Under the pieces are notes generated by a model. That model worked only from the letters and a program-made list of their open reading frames with translations, ran no database searches and was not told the DNA's origin. Made by a program: the position numbers and the translations under genes. DNA of 30,000 nucleotides from Liolophura sinensis (lineage: Eukaryota; Mollusca; Polyplacophora; Chitonida; Chitonidae): contig NC_088297.1 of assembly GCF_032854445.1 (NCBI RefSeq), forward strand, positions 1,178,639 to 1,208,638, read 5' to 3'. Positions 18,885 to 27,775 of this stretch are shown piece by piece. How positions within the stretch are numbered: position 1 is the first letter of the stretch; each line of letters starts with the position of its first letter.

Positions 18885-19427
18885 ATGGATTTGGAGATGT
18901 ATATACAAAAGAAGTGGACGGCGCTTTTCAAGTTCGCAAACTTCAGTCAAACCGGCAACTTGACTTTTGCTGAACTCATTGAGTATCCTGTCCAGCTTCT
19001 ACGTGCCGGAAATGTGGAACACGCCTTTGTTTTAGCGCGAGCTTACAAAAAGCATTGGGACTCCATCCTCGAGGCCTTGGGCAAACCTAAAGACGAGGCG
19101 TCAGTGAGTCAGGATGACTGGGTTAAGGCTCAAACTATTGTCAGCAAACAGGATTGGTACCTCAGAGAACTAATACCAACTGCTACAATGGCTTTTTTGG
19201 ACATTATGGACATAGACAAGGACGGCACAGTTAGTTTCGCGGAGTGGCGGAAGTATTACACGATGCAAGGAGTAAAAAGTGAGGAATTTATCCGCTCTAC
19301 TTTCGCCAAGATGGATTCCAACAATGACGGCGTGATTTCGCGAAAGGAATTCGAGCATGCCCTGAAAGTTTACTGTACACGGCACGAACCAGGGAATGAT
19401 TATTCGTTTTTGTACAATCTTGACTAG
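18885..19427 (+). CDS. Sarcoplasmic calcium-binding protein-like EF-hand protein, copy 3
   Basis: Open 180-codon terminal exon plus stop, directly after the acceptor 'cccacatttcctag' (ends 18884). 163 of 180 residues match copy 2. The EF3 loop (109-120, DIDKDGTVSFAE) and EF4 loop (144-155, DSNNDGVISRKE) are canonical. EF1 (19-30) and EF2 are degenerate. Changes from copy 2 cluster in the N-terminal half and at residues 164-165 (Cys-Thr for Asn-Ser), while the stretch from 124 to 163 is identical. The triplet before the ATG is TAG, so this ATG is either the start after a spliced 5' UTR or an internal Met after an unseen coding exon. Expected role (family knowledge): cytosolic calcium buffering. 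No first exon or promoter could be assigned; element Z copy C upstream has a donor-like site but no proof of use. The 3' flank has lost the first 119-bp units and their AATAAA. Confidence 0.85.
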   Translation: MDLEMYIQKKWTALFKFANFSQTGNLTFAELIEYPVQLLRAGNVEHAFVLARAYKKHWDSILEALGKPKDEASVSQDDWVKAQTIVSKQDWYLRELIPTATMAFLDIMDIDKDGTVSFAEWRKYYTMQGVKSEEFIRSTFAKMDSNNDGVISRKEFEHALKVYCTRHEPGNDYSFLYNLD

Positions 19428-19479
19428 ACGAAATCAATCGGACTGTCTCAAGGTGACCAAATGCTTCATGGGCACCACC

Positions 19480-20170
19480 TTCTCGACAAAATTAATCAGA
19501 AAGACTCTGGGTAAAGAAATGTTATGTTGACACCACTGTGCAGACGAGAAGTAGTATTAAGAAGAGTTTTCACTGGGTATTCAGTAGTGTTTATCCCGCT
19601 CTTTTGTGTAGACAAAATAGGCAGGATTAACACTAAGTAATCTCATACACGTATATCCATGTCACTTTATAGTGTAGACGAATTTAGCAGTATCCGCATT
19701 AACATTTTCAGATGTATTCAAGCCATTATATTGTGTAAACAAACTAAGCAGGAAACACTATTTTTCAGATGTCTTCATGTCACTATGCAGTGTAGACGAA
19801 TGATGCAGAATTCACACTCAATGTTCAGAGGTACATATATTTATGTCACTATATAGTGTAGACGAAATCAGCAGGATTCACACTATGTAGTGGTATACAT
19901 GTACATCCATGTTATTATCAAATGTAAACAAATTATGCAGGAGTCATACAAAAAATTCAGATGTAGTCATGCCCGTATATTGTGTAAACGAATTATGCAG
20001 GATTCACGCATAGTATTCATGTCACAAAATAGTGTAGATGAAATCAGCAAGATTCACACTAAGAATTCATGTACATGTATATTCATGTCACTATATTGTG
20101 TAGATGAATTCAGCAGGAGTCACACAAAGTATACAGATATATTCATGTCACTATATTGTACACACAAACT
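19480..20170 (+). repeat. Minisatellite after copy 3
   Basis: Repeats like 'tgtagacgaattcagcagga' plus 'ttcacactaagtattca' plus 'tgtatattcatgtcactata', with unit length about 70-85 bp. It matches the array after copy 2 but is shorter and lacks the SINE-B. Open frames over it (19659-19856 and 19890-20192) are repeat artefacts. Confidence 0.8.
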
Positions 20171-20564
20171 AAATAAGATTTATCCTCATTAACTATGTCA
20201 TTATTCAGAAGACGATTTATATAGAATTCACTTTGAAACTTCAGATAAGAGCATTTCATTTTACTGAGTAGGTAGTTTAAATTCTCCCTGGATATTCAGT
20301 TGTGAGGTGGAAGGTTTTATTATGGTATTTGCTAGTGTGATGTGTACTCATAAAAATAAATAAGCTATTTCACCAATAAATACTAAGGTTTGTGTGTGAC
20401 GTGACTGACAATGTGTTTCATATTATACACCTTGGACTTCGAAGACCTCAAGGCATTTAATTTAAAGAAAAACAAATCACAGAGAAGTGAAAGGTAGTTG
20501 GAGATATCTAATGCCACAGGTGAAACACGGTAAGTTGGATTCGATCACGGAAATCCAATGGTTA

Positions 20565-21560
20565 AGATGGTGCAGACATTAGACATGTAGGGTAAAGTAC
20601 ATATCGCCGCCATTGGTTTTAAGGTAGCTTTCTTTTTACCTGTTGGCAAATGTCTCATTAAATCATGTCAGGCGCGTTTTCACAAAGAGGTAAGCTATGT
20701 ATGGATCACGGCTATGGGGGGACCCACCACTGACTTGGTCGTACACCGTACAGCCATAGCTATCTTATCATTATCAAATTCATTCGCTCGTGACCTAACG
20801 TTTGTCCTTAAGGCAAAAGCAGGTCAGTTGTACTTTAACACAGTAAGAATGTAGGTTTTCTTGTTTACAAGTGGAATAAAATGAAGGATTGTTTTATTTA
20901 TTTATTTATTTACTTAATTGATTGGTGTTTTACTCCGTACTCAAGAATATTTCACTTATACGTTGTCAGCCAGCATTATGGTGGAAGGAAACCGGGCGAA
21001 AGCCGAGCGAAACCCACGGGTTTCATTCAACCGTGACTTAACGTTTGCCCTTAAAGCCAGAACAGGTTAGTCGTGCATTAACACAGTAAAAAAGTTCATT
21101 TTGGTTATATGGAGGATAAACAAACGGAATGTTTGATTTATTTTTTTTTACTGAATTGATCACATCTTGCTGGCTGACCTGCCCTTGTATGGCCTAGATT
21201 GCTTGAAACTATAACATTGCTCTACTGGCGAACGGAATCCAGGAAATCACTCGAAACTATTCCTCCCCTGAAAAAGGTAAACTGTCTCAGTTGCATTTCT
21301 TGCAGCTTGCATGGCTGTGTTGCTCATCTTCCTCACGTAGGCGTACATATCCTTCAGATGTATCAAACCAAGTGGGGATTCCCTCGCTGTACATGTGTGA
21401 ATGAGACGTACTCTCCTAGCACTCCGCAGCGCTTTCCATAGCATCTCGTAATGTTAAATTTAGCGCCTCTGTCCTCCAAATATCTGAGTCGAAGGAAAAG
21501 CAGGAATTTGAGCAATGGAGGTAAACAGTATTAGACCATATGTTGTTAGACAAGAGTACA
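20565..21560 (+). repeat. Element Z, copy D, interrupted by SINE-B
   Basis: Same order as copy C, including the donor-like 'aaagag|gtaagc' near 20690. It is split by the SINE-B at 20893-21022 and a repeated segment (about 20781-20850 and 21026-21100). At 21307 the frame reads LHGCVAHLPHVGVHI and stays open for a further 30 or so codons, ending at 21441. No known family is recognised. Confidence 0.65.
20893..21022 (-). mobile_element. SINE-B, inverted, truncated
   Basis: Has (TTTA)n, 'gattggtgttttactccgta', 'ctcaagaatatttcacttat', 'agcattatggtgg' and 'gaaacccacgg', then stops; the tRNA-like part is missing. It lies between two copies of a short element Z segment. Confidence 0.8.
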
Positions 21561-21613
21561 GGTTCTGGACTATGGTCAAGACTTGGATAAGGATAATAGG
21601 AGTTAAAAATGAG

Positions 21614-21802
21614 GCAACCCCGAAGTCTCTCACCAATGCGGTCGCTGTGAGTTCAAGCCCAGCTCATGCTGGCTGCCTCTCTGGTCGTACTTCCGGCAAC
21701 CTGCGGATGGCCGGGGCTTCCCCAGTATAATGCTGGCCGCCGTCATATAAGACCAATATTGTTGAGTACGGCATAAAACACCAATTAAATAAATAAATAA
21801 AT
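21614..21802 (+). mobile_element. SINE-B, 5'-truncated, plus orientation
   Basis: Begins inside the element ('gaagtctctcaccaatgcgg'), with 'gagttcaagcccagctcatg' and the tail 'accaattaaataaataaata'. It is flanked by the 9-bp repeat aaaaatgag at 21605-21613 and 21803-21811. The copy 2 block has no SINE here. Confidence 0.85.
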
Positions 21803-22194
21803 AAAAATGAGAGTGGAATAAACAATGACAAAGTTAATTTAGGTAAATAATTTAATTTTAAAAAAAGCAAAAAACCAAATTTTGAAAAGAGTCTACACAA
21901 GTATGATAGAAGAACAATATTGTAAATCGATGTACCTATGAAACCAGAATGATAAAAAAAAATTTTTTCTAAATAAAACGTGTGTGATTTTCTAAAATGT
22001 GCAGAGAAGCAGCAAGGAAACACTGGCGTCCATTAGAAATTTGTAACGCGTGTATTGTCTGGAACTACATTTATTGCTCTGATCTGCAGAGGAGTGCAGA
22101 GAGTGACCTATTCAAGATGGTAAAAATGACTCCTAATTGCCCAGCTTATAACCTGTCAGATAGGGACAGTGTGATATTTTTTTACTTAATTTGT

Positions 22195-22350
22195 AGTTTG
22201 TGTTTAGGATTATTTCACTTGTATGACGACTGCCACTGTCTGAGTGAGAGGAAACTGGGGAGGGTGCAACTACAGGTCTCTGGAAGACCTTCCCACATAC
22301 GGTGAGAAGGGAGGTCAGCATGAGCTGAGCACCGAAAACGTTGATGGGAA
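22195..22350 (-). mobile_element. SINE-B relic, old
   Basis: Duplicate of the relic at 16255-16440: 'ttatttcacttgtatgacga', 'cttcccacatacggtgagaa' and 'ggtcagcatgagctga'. Confidence 0.6.
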
Positions 22351-22639
22351 TTTATGAAAGATTAGAATGAAAAGCTCGGACTGCAGCTTGATGGTTAAAC
22401 AGAGGCTACCCTCCGTCATCAGCGCAATACAAAGTACGTTTACGTCGGCACTGTCTAAATTGGTTGTAAATCTGAGTAAGTTTAAATGTAATACACATTT
22501 AAGGCTAAATGATGTAGGTCAAGGTCCATCGGGTGTAATATGTCTAATACATAAAATATTACAAATTTACAGCTTCACATATGTGGGGAAAATATTTACA
22601 GCTTCTAAATTTCTACTGAAATGCGTTTCTGACAAAGTT

Positions 22640-23525
22640 GCAACTAGTTCTTGCTATAAAATTACATCATGATTTTGACAATGAAGAAATAGCTGTTTGT
22701 TTGCTTCTTCACTTGTTGTTTGATTTTGTTTTGCTTTTTTTAAAGAAAACATATCGTTTTCATCCATATAAAACCTTCAAAAGACGGCTTGCCCAATATT
22801 ACAAGTTATCGTGTGGATTTCTGTGCTTTTGAAGGCGAAGTGATTCACTTTCAAAAATAGCTATTTATGACTTACGGTCCATAGCACCCTCTTTTCTATT
22901 CAACAATACAGGGCAATAAAAAGAGACTGGCTCTTTATGATTACATCTCTATTTTTTCGGCTTATTATTTTCTTTCTCGGACTTGCTGTGGGATAGGGGT
23001 GGGTAGAGTTTCTTTTCAATGTTGAACCATACCATTAAATCTCACAAAATTTTCCCCTGTGGCAACACTACACATAGCACGGTGATGTGACCTTTATTAA
23101 GTGGCTGAACAGTCAACCATGTATCAGCGAACAGTGACAATCTGCGCATGGTCAAAACGTCCCAGGTACAGGAGGTGTATTAATTTAGTGTTACCTACCC
23201 TGGCGGAATATCACATCTATATTTCTAGTCTGGACAATTTCATGTTCATTTTGAGGTTTGTTTATTTCCTTTATGCTCACTATCGAAAATTTGTCACAAG
23301 AAAAATGTGATGTACATTGCATTATAGTCTGTTTCTTTTAACCTGTCGCCTATAATCAGTTCTCTCTAAAATCAGTGATATTCACTATCAAATTTATCTT
23401 CAGCGACGTCAGCGACGCGTAACAAGACAATCTCTACACATTCAAGTGTTGGGCATCCTTACTAGGAAGAATACTTTCTTTCAGATTCATAATGTTCAAG
23501 TAACTCTTTTCCTCGACTGGGCCAA
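22640..23525. other. No gene recognised
   Basis: AT-rich sequence after the end of the copy 3 block. Open frames (22638-22832 and 23101-23310) carry no visible domain. An upstream exon of copy 4 could lie here but cannot be picked out. Confidence 0.4.
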
Positions 23526-23529
23526 AATT

Positions 23530-24537
23530 TCAACGAAAATAGTAGCAGTAATAGCAGTACATGTAATAACAAAATAGCAGTTGCAGTTGTAGCATATGTA
23601 GAAGTAGTAGCAGTAGAAGTAGTAGTACCAGAAGTATCAGCAGTGGCAGTGATTGTAGCAGTAACAGTTGTAGTAGCAGCAGATGCAGTAGAAGCAACAG
23701 TAGAAGTAACAGTTGTACTAGTAGTTGTTGTAGTTATAATGGTAGTAGCAGTAATAGTAATAACTGATATTAGAAGTAGCAGCAGCAACAGTAGTAGTGA
23801 TATTAGTAGCAATAGTAGGAACGGCTGTAGCAGCCGTAGTTGTAGTGGAAGTGATGGTAATGATAGTAGAAATAGTAGTAACGGTAGAAACAGTTCTAGT
23901 AGCAGTAGGTGCATGAGATGTAGTAGTAGTAGTAGTAGTGGTAGTGGTGATAGTATAGTAGTAGTAACAGTAGTAATGGTACCTATATTTCGCCATAGCA
24001 GTGGTGGCATCTGTCGCAGTAGTAGTAATGGTACCTGTCGCAGTAGTAGTAGTAGTGGTCCGTGTACTTCGCAGTAGTAGTAGTAGTAGTGACACCTGTT
24101 GCAGTAGTAGTATTGATACCTTTCGCAGTAGTATTAGTATTAAGTGGTCGTCGCAGTAGTAGTAGTAATGATACCTGTCGCAGTAATAATAGTGGTATCT
24201 ATCGCAGAGGTAGTACTGGTATCTGTCACAGAGGTATTACTGGTACCTGTAGGCCGCATTGGTAGCAGTGGTACCTGTCCCAGTAGTAGCAGTGGTACAT
24301 GTCGCAGTAGTAGTGGAACCTGTACGTCGCAGTAGTTGTTGTGGAACCTGTACGTCGCAGTAGTAGTAATGATACCTGTTGCAGTAGTAGTATTGATACC
24401 TGTCGCAGTAGTACTACTGGTATCTTTCACATTAGTAGTTATGAGATCTGTCGCATTGGTAGTAGTGGTACCTGTACGCCGCAGTAGTAGCAGTGGTACC
24501 TGTCGCAGTAGTAATATTAGTAGCCGTAGTAATAGGT
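23530..24537 (+). repeat. Long AGT/AGC microsatellite with a higher-order unit
   Basis: About 1 kb of 'agtagtagc'-type triplets. From about 23980 the triplets are broken at intervals of roughly 24-40 bp by 'ggtacctgtcgc' or close variants. Because the period is three, long frames stay open on both strands and read as Ser-, Thr-, Val- or Leu-rich peptides. None has splice or start support and none is called as a gene. The array ends 58 bp before the copy 4 exon. Confidence 0.9.
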
Positions 24538-24582
24538 AAGGAGTATGTGTCCTAATTATTCACTTCATTGAATACATTTCCC

Positions 24583-24595
24583 ATTGCGTTCTCAG
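24583..24595 (+). other. 3' splice acceptor of copy 4
   Basis: 'attgcgttctcag' ends at 24595, at the same codon boundary as in copies 2 and 3. The next codon is ATC (Ile) instead of ATG. Confidence 0.65.
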
Positions 24596-25141
24596 ATCGA
24601 TCTGGAGAAGTACATACACAAAAAGTGGACGACGATTTTCAAGTTCCTAAACTTTAGTGCTAGTGGGCTGGCAACTTGTCAAGAATTCATGGAATACCCA
24701 TGTCAACTCTTGCGAGCTGGACACGTGGAGGAAGCCTTTACCATAGCACAACCTTACAAAAAGCACTGGGACGCCGTGCTCGAGGCCCTGGGCAGACCCA
24801 AAGACGAGGAACCACTGAGTCAGGAGGACTGGGTTAAAGGTCAATCTATTGTCAGCCAACAGGATTGGTACTTCACTGAGTTTGTTCCCGTTTCTGCGTC
24901 TGCTTTCTTTGATGTCATGGGTAAAGACAATGATGGCACTATTCGTCTCGCGGAGTGGCGAGAATATTACGAGATGCACGGAATAACAAATGTGGACTTC
25001 ATCCACAGTTCATTCCCCATAATGGATTCCAACAACAACAACTACATCTTTTGGGAGGAATTTGAGCATAGGCTACAAGTGTTCCACTCAAGAGACGACA
25101 AAATCAATGAAATGAGATCAACAACGAATACTCACTTGTAG
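24596..25141 (+). CDS. SCP-like EF-hand protein, copy 4 (no ATG, diverged loops)
   Basis: Open exon of 181 codons plus stop, homologous to copies 2 and 3 over about 165 residues. It keeps the SCP-like framework: WTTIFKFLNF, EYPCQLLRAGHVEEAF, KKHWDAVLEALGRPKDE, SQEDWVKGQSIVSQQDWY and the EF3 region. Key changes are these. The start codon position is ATC. EF3 position 1 is Gly instead of Asp (residue 109). EF4 (144-155, DSNNNNYIFWEE) has lost Asp5 and the invariant Gly6. The C-terminal 20 residues differ from NDYSFLY..D, possibly through a late indel. Inference: either an upstream coding exon supplies the start, or the copy is a young pseudogene or a calcium-insensitive paralogue. The long open frame despite divergence argues for recent or current selection. 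The boundary and reading frame are well supported; functional status is not. Confidence 0.65.
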   Translation: MDLEKYIHKKWTTIFKFLNFSASGLATCQEFMEYPCQLLRAGHVEEAFTIAQPYKKHWDAVLEALGRPKDEEPLSQEDWVKGQSIVSQQDWYFTEFVPVSASAFFDVMGKDNDGTIRLAEWREYYEMHGITNVDFIHSSFPIMDSNNNNYIFWEEFEHRLQVFHSRDDKINEMRSTTNTHL

Positions 25142-25485
25142 TAGTGGTATCAATTTAGTCTGCTTCATTTGGGTATTCCGTTGCACTCACAGTAAAGTAG
25201 ACGAAATTAGTTAGGCTGCCTTTGAGTATTCGCTTGCATTTGTGGTTGACCAATTAGCTGACAGATTTACTTGTAGTGTACAGCTGCAGTAAAAGCACCA
25301 ATCAGTAGAACAGATCAATTTGATTTACACTGAATATTCAGTTAACATAATGGAAAGGGTCATTGAAAAATAAAGCGATTACTTTTTGCACAATAGCTTT
25401 TTGTGTATTGGAATAAATCACCCATGGAAAACGGTAATACTTTGTGTCCTTTGGTATGTGCACAGTGGGAGTTGTATACAAATGT
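25142..25485 (+). repeat. 3' flank of copy 4 with relic minisatellite units
   Basis: 'gtagacgaaattagttaggc' and 'tgagtattcgcttgca' near 25198, and 'tttacactgaatattcagtt' near 25323, match the core of the arrays after copies 2 and 3. AATAAA at 25369-25374, about 230 bp after the stop, is a candidate poly(A) signal. Confidence 0.45.
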
Positions 25486-25700
25486 CCTGACCGCTTTAGT
25501 GGTTATAGCATCCGGCTCGTTGAGGCCTGTTATCAAACCCGGGTCAGGGTGATACCAGAGATTTTCAAGATGTGACTTGTTGCTGCGTAGATAGGCCCTC
25601 CGATTTGAGGGATCAGAACAAGGAAACACGACCTGTTGTTACAGTGTCAGTTTAATGTGACTATGAGCGGTTTCAATCCTGGTGGCTGGAGGCTTCTTAG
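25486..25700 (+). mobile_element. tRNA-derived SINE relic (SINE-A relative)
   Basis: tRNA-like head 'gctttagtggttatagcatc' with the B-box-like 'atcaaacccgggtc', then 'gataccagagattttcaaga' and a 'cagtgtcagtttaatgtgac' block like SINE-A. No tail or target duplication was found. The minus-strand frame at 25360-25629 is a by-product. Confidence 0.55.
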
Positions 25701-26132
25701 AAGTTAAATTAAAAAAAAAACTGTGACTTTTTATTTTGCCAGAAAAGTGGAATATGTGCACAGTTTATACAGCATGGTACTTCATAGCGGATGCGGGAAC
25801 TCCGTGGTCGAGGAACCTAGATCCCCTGGATCCTTTCACTGCCCACGAATGTTGTGGATTGCGAAGTCAGCCTATCCCGGTACCTGCATAACAAACCGCT
25901 TAAATGAAAGCCACTTTAGCTCAAAAAGCCTACAATGTTGTTTTAATTTAGTTGCAGCTGTTTATGACAAATGCTTACATGTCATTGTGCATTGTGTAGT
26001 TTTGTACTTTTTCTGTTTGAAAATTCAGATTTGAAAAATCTGTCCTGAGCCGCTGTGGACGAGAGTTTAGTCGAACATGACAGTGTAATGGTTGACAAAC
26101 AATCATACAGGTTAAAAATGCTTGGGTCACAG
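25701..26132. other. No gene recognised
   Basis: Contains an A-rich run near 25710 and an unassigned open frame at 25723-26034. Confidence 0.35.
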
Positions 26133-26640
26133 ATTTCACCGCGTCACGTTGGGGATGCATGGTTTGGCCACAAGTTTTAAGTGCGGTAGTGTCGGTATGA
26201 GATATCCGACGGACCACACAAACGTCAATTCCTTTACCAGTCCCACGAAATGTTTATCAGTGTTTAACGGTGAATGCCAGAAAGGAAATGTGCTGCTAAT
26301 TTTTACTTTGATGCGTGTAAGCTGACACCCTTAACTACGCGTGTACGGGCTACGAACACGAAAGCGTTTTAATGCATACTTTCAATTGACGGTAATTTTA
26401 CGTGACAGAAAAAAAACAACCGGTTGATTTATAATGAAATAGTTACAATCTTTCCCCAAGCACATCGCAAATGATATTCGCTTCACTTTTCTGAGTCATT
26501 TCAAGCTACGTAACAGTATGTTACGTAATATCGTTCAGTTAAAACGCGGACTTGTAGAAATGAGTGCAGGGGAGTTTGTAGGTAGATAGTGGCCAGATAT
26601 ATGGTCGTCTCGTTCCGACAAGTCACAGTTTTACGTAGTT
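26133..26640. repeat. Direct repeat pair, first member
   Basis: Repeated at about 26876-27380 with an offset of 740-743 bp. Shared words include 'atttcaccgc', 'gtgaatgcca', 'tttttactttgatgcgt', 'tagaaatgagtgcag' and 'agtcacagttttac'. On the minus strand both copies read a related peptide (SHTDTTALKTCGQ here, SHTNITALKICGQ in the second), but neither continues into a recognised protein. Confidence 0.7.
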
Positions 26641-26875
26641 CAGCGTCAATATAAACACACATGAAACATAAGGTATACAAGCTGGGTGAATTACCTCCCT
26701 TCCTTACTTGTATGAGTATCGATCGTCGCGGAAAAAGGGGACTTCCATATTTTTATATCGTGTTTAATTACATCAAGGATATGAGACAGTGAATTTGTAT
26801 TTCTTTTCAAAGTACAGAATGGTGTCAGAAATCTGATAGGAAAGTGACCAACCAATGTGGCCACTCCTGCCACAA

Positions 26876-27380
26876 ATTTCACCGCCTCACTTTGGCCGCA
26901 TATTTTTAGTGCAGTAATGTTGGTATGCGATGTGCGGTGGACCACGGTAAAGTCACTGCCTTGGCTAGCTGAAAACGACATCAATGTTGTGAAATGTCTA
27001 AGATAAACCGTGAATGCCACAGAGATAATGTGTTGCTGGATTTTTACTTTGATGCGTTTAAGTTGACATCCTTACCTATGCGTGAAGGGATACGAACAGA
27101 AACGCCTTTCAATGGATACTTTCCACTTACAGTTTTCCGATGTGTGAAAGAAAGAAAACACTCTCGGTTCTAAAACAATAGTCACTATGTTTCCTTAAGG
27201 AAGGTCAAATTGGCATTCGCTTCAATTTGTTGAGGTTCGTTTCATACAATGTAATAGAAGGTAACGCACTATCGTTTAGGCAACACGCTGATATGTAGAA
27301 ATGAGTGCAGATGATTTCGTGCACAGACAATGCCGAGAAATATGTTCGTTTGTCCTCACGAGTCACAGTTTTACATAGTT
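26876..27380. repeat. Direct repeat pair, second member
   Basis: Partner of 26133-26640. The minus-strand open frame 26691-27020 overlaps it and includes SHTNITALKICGQ. It may be an interspersed repeat or an old exon duplication; no family is recognised. Confidence 0.7.
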
Positions 27381-27633
27381 ATGTACTAAGAATAGTTTTA
27401 TACGTGTTACTAACTATGATGGTTATCTTATATAGACGTGATGAATGGCGCTGATATGTGTGTTCAAGTAACTACATGTTGGTAATATATTGCGATCTGA
27501 CTGATTGCTCAATGTTACCACTGACGTTCGCTTTGAACACAATATTTCGGACATATTACGACAGCACATCCAGGTACAGGCCAGTCAGAATGCCGGCGTA
27601 AATATACTGATGCCGGCATGAGACATTATGTCG

Positions 27634-27775
27634 GACACCTGCAGGCCTGACATCCCGCCCAATCAGAACATCAAACCTCCTACAGCCGATAACCATTAAG
27701 TTGACACCTGTAGGCCTGACATCCCAACCAGTCAGAAATTACTAACACCAAGCCTCCTACAACCGATAAACATTC
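27634..27775. repeat. Two tandem units of about 69-77 bp
   Basis: 'gacacctgcaggcctgacat' at 27634 recurs as 'gacacctgtaggcctgacat' at 27703. Each is followed by 'cc..tcagaa' and 'cctcctaca.ccgata'. Confidence 0.75.

Larger units (their letters stand above)
18885..22635 (+). repeat. Segmental duplication, copy 3 block
   Basis: Direct partner of 12657-16715. It gained two SINE-B copies (20893-21022 and 21614-21802) and a local duplication of the 'cgtgac.taacgtttg.cctta' segment on both sides of the first one. It lacks the SINE-B present at 14247 in the copy 2 block. Confidence 0.85.

Noticed and set aside
19659-20192. Two open frames of 65 and 100 codons
   Set aside because: They consist of the roughly 75-85-bp minisatellite units after copy 3 and are not shared as frames with the array after copy 2.
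23462-24430. Long open frames of up to 182 codons on both strands, Ser-, Thr-, Leu- or Val-rich
   Set aside because: They fall wholly in a triplet microsatellite, so several frames on both strands lack stops. No start context, splice site or domain is seen.
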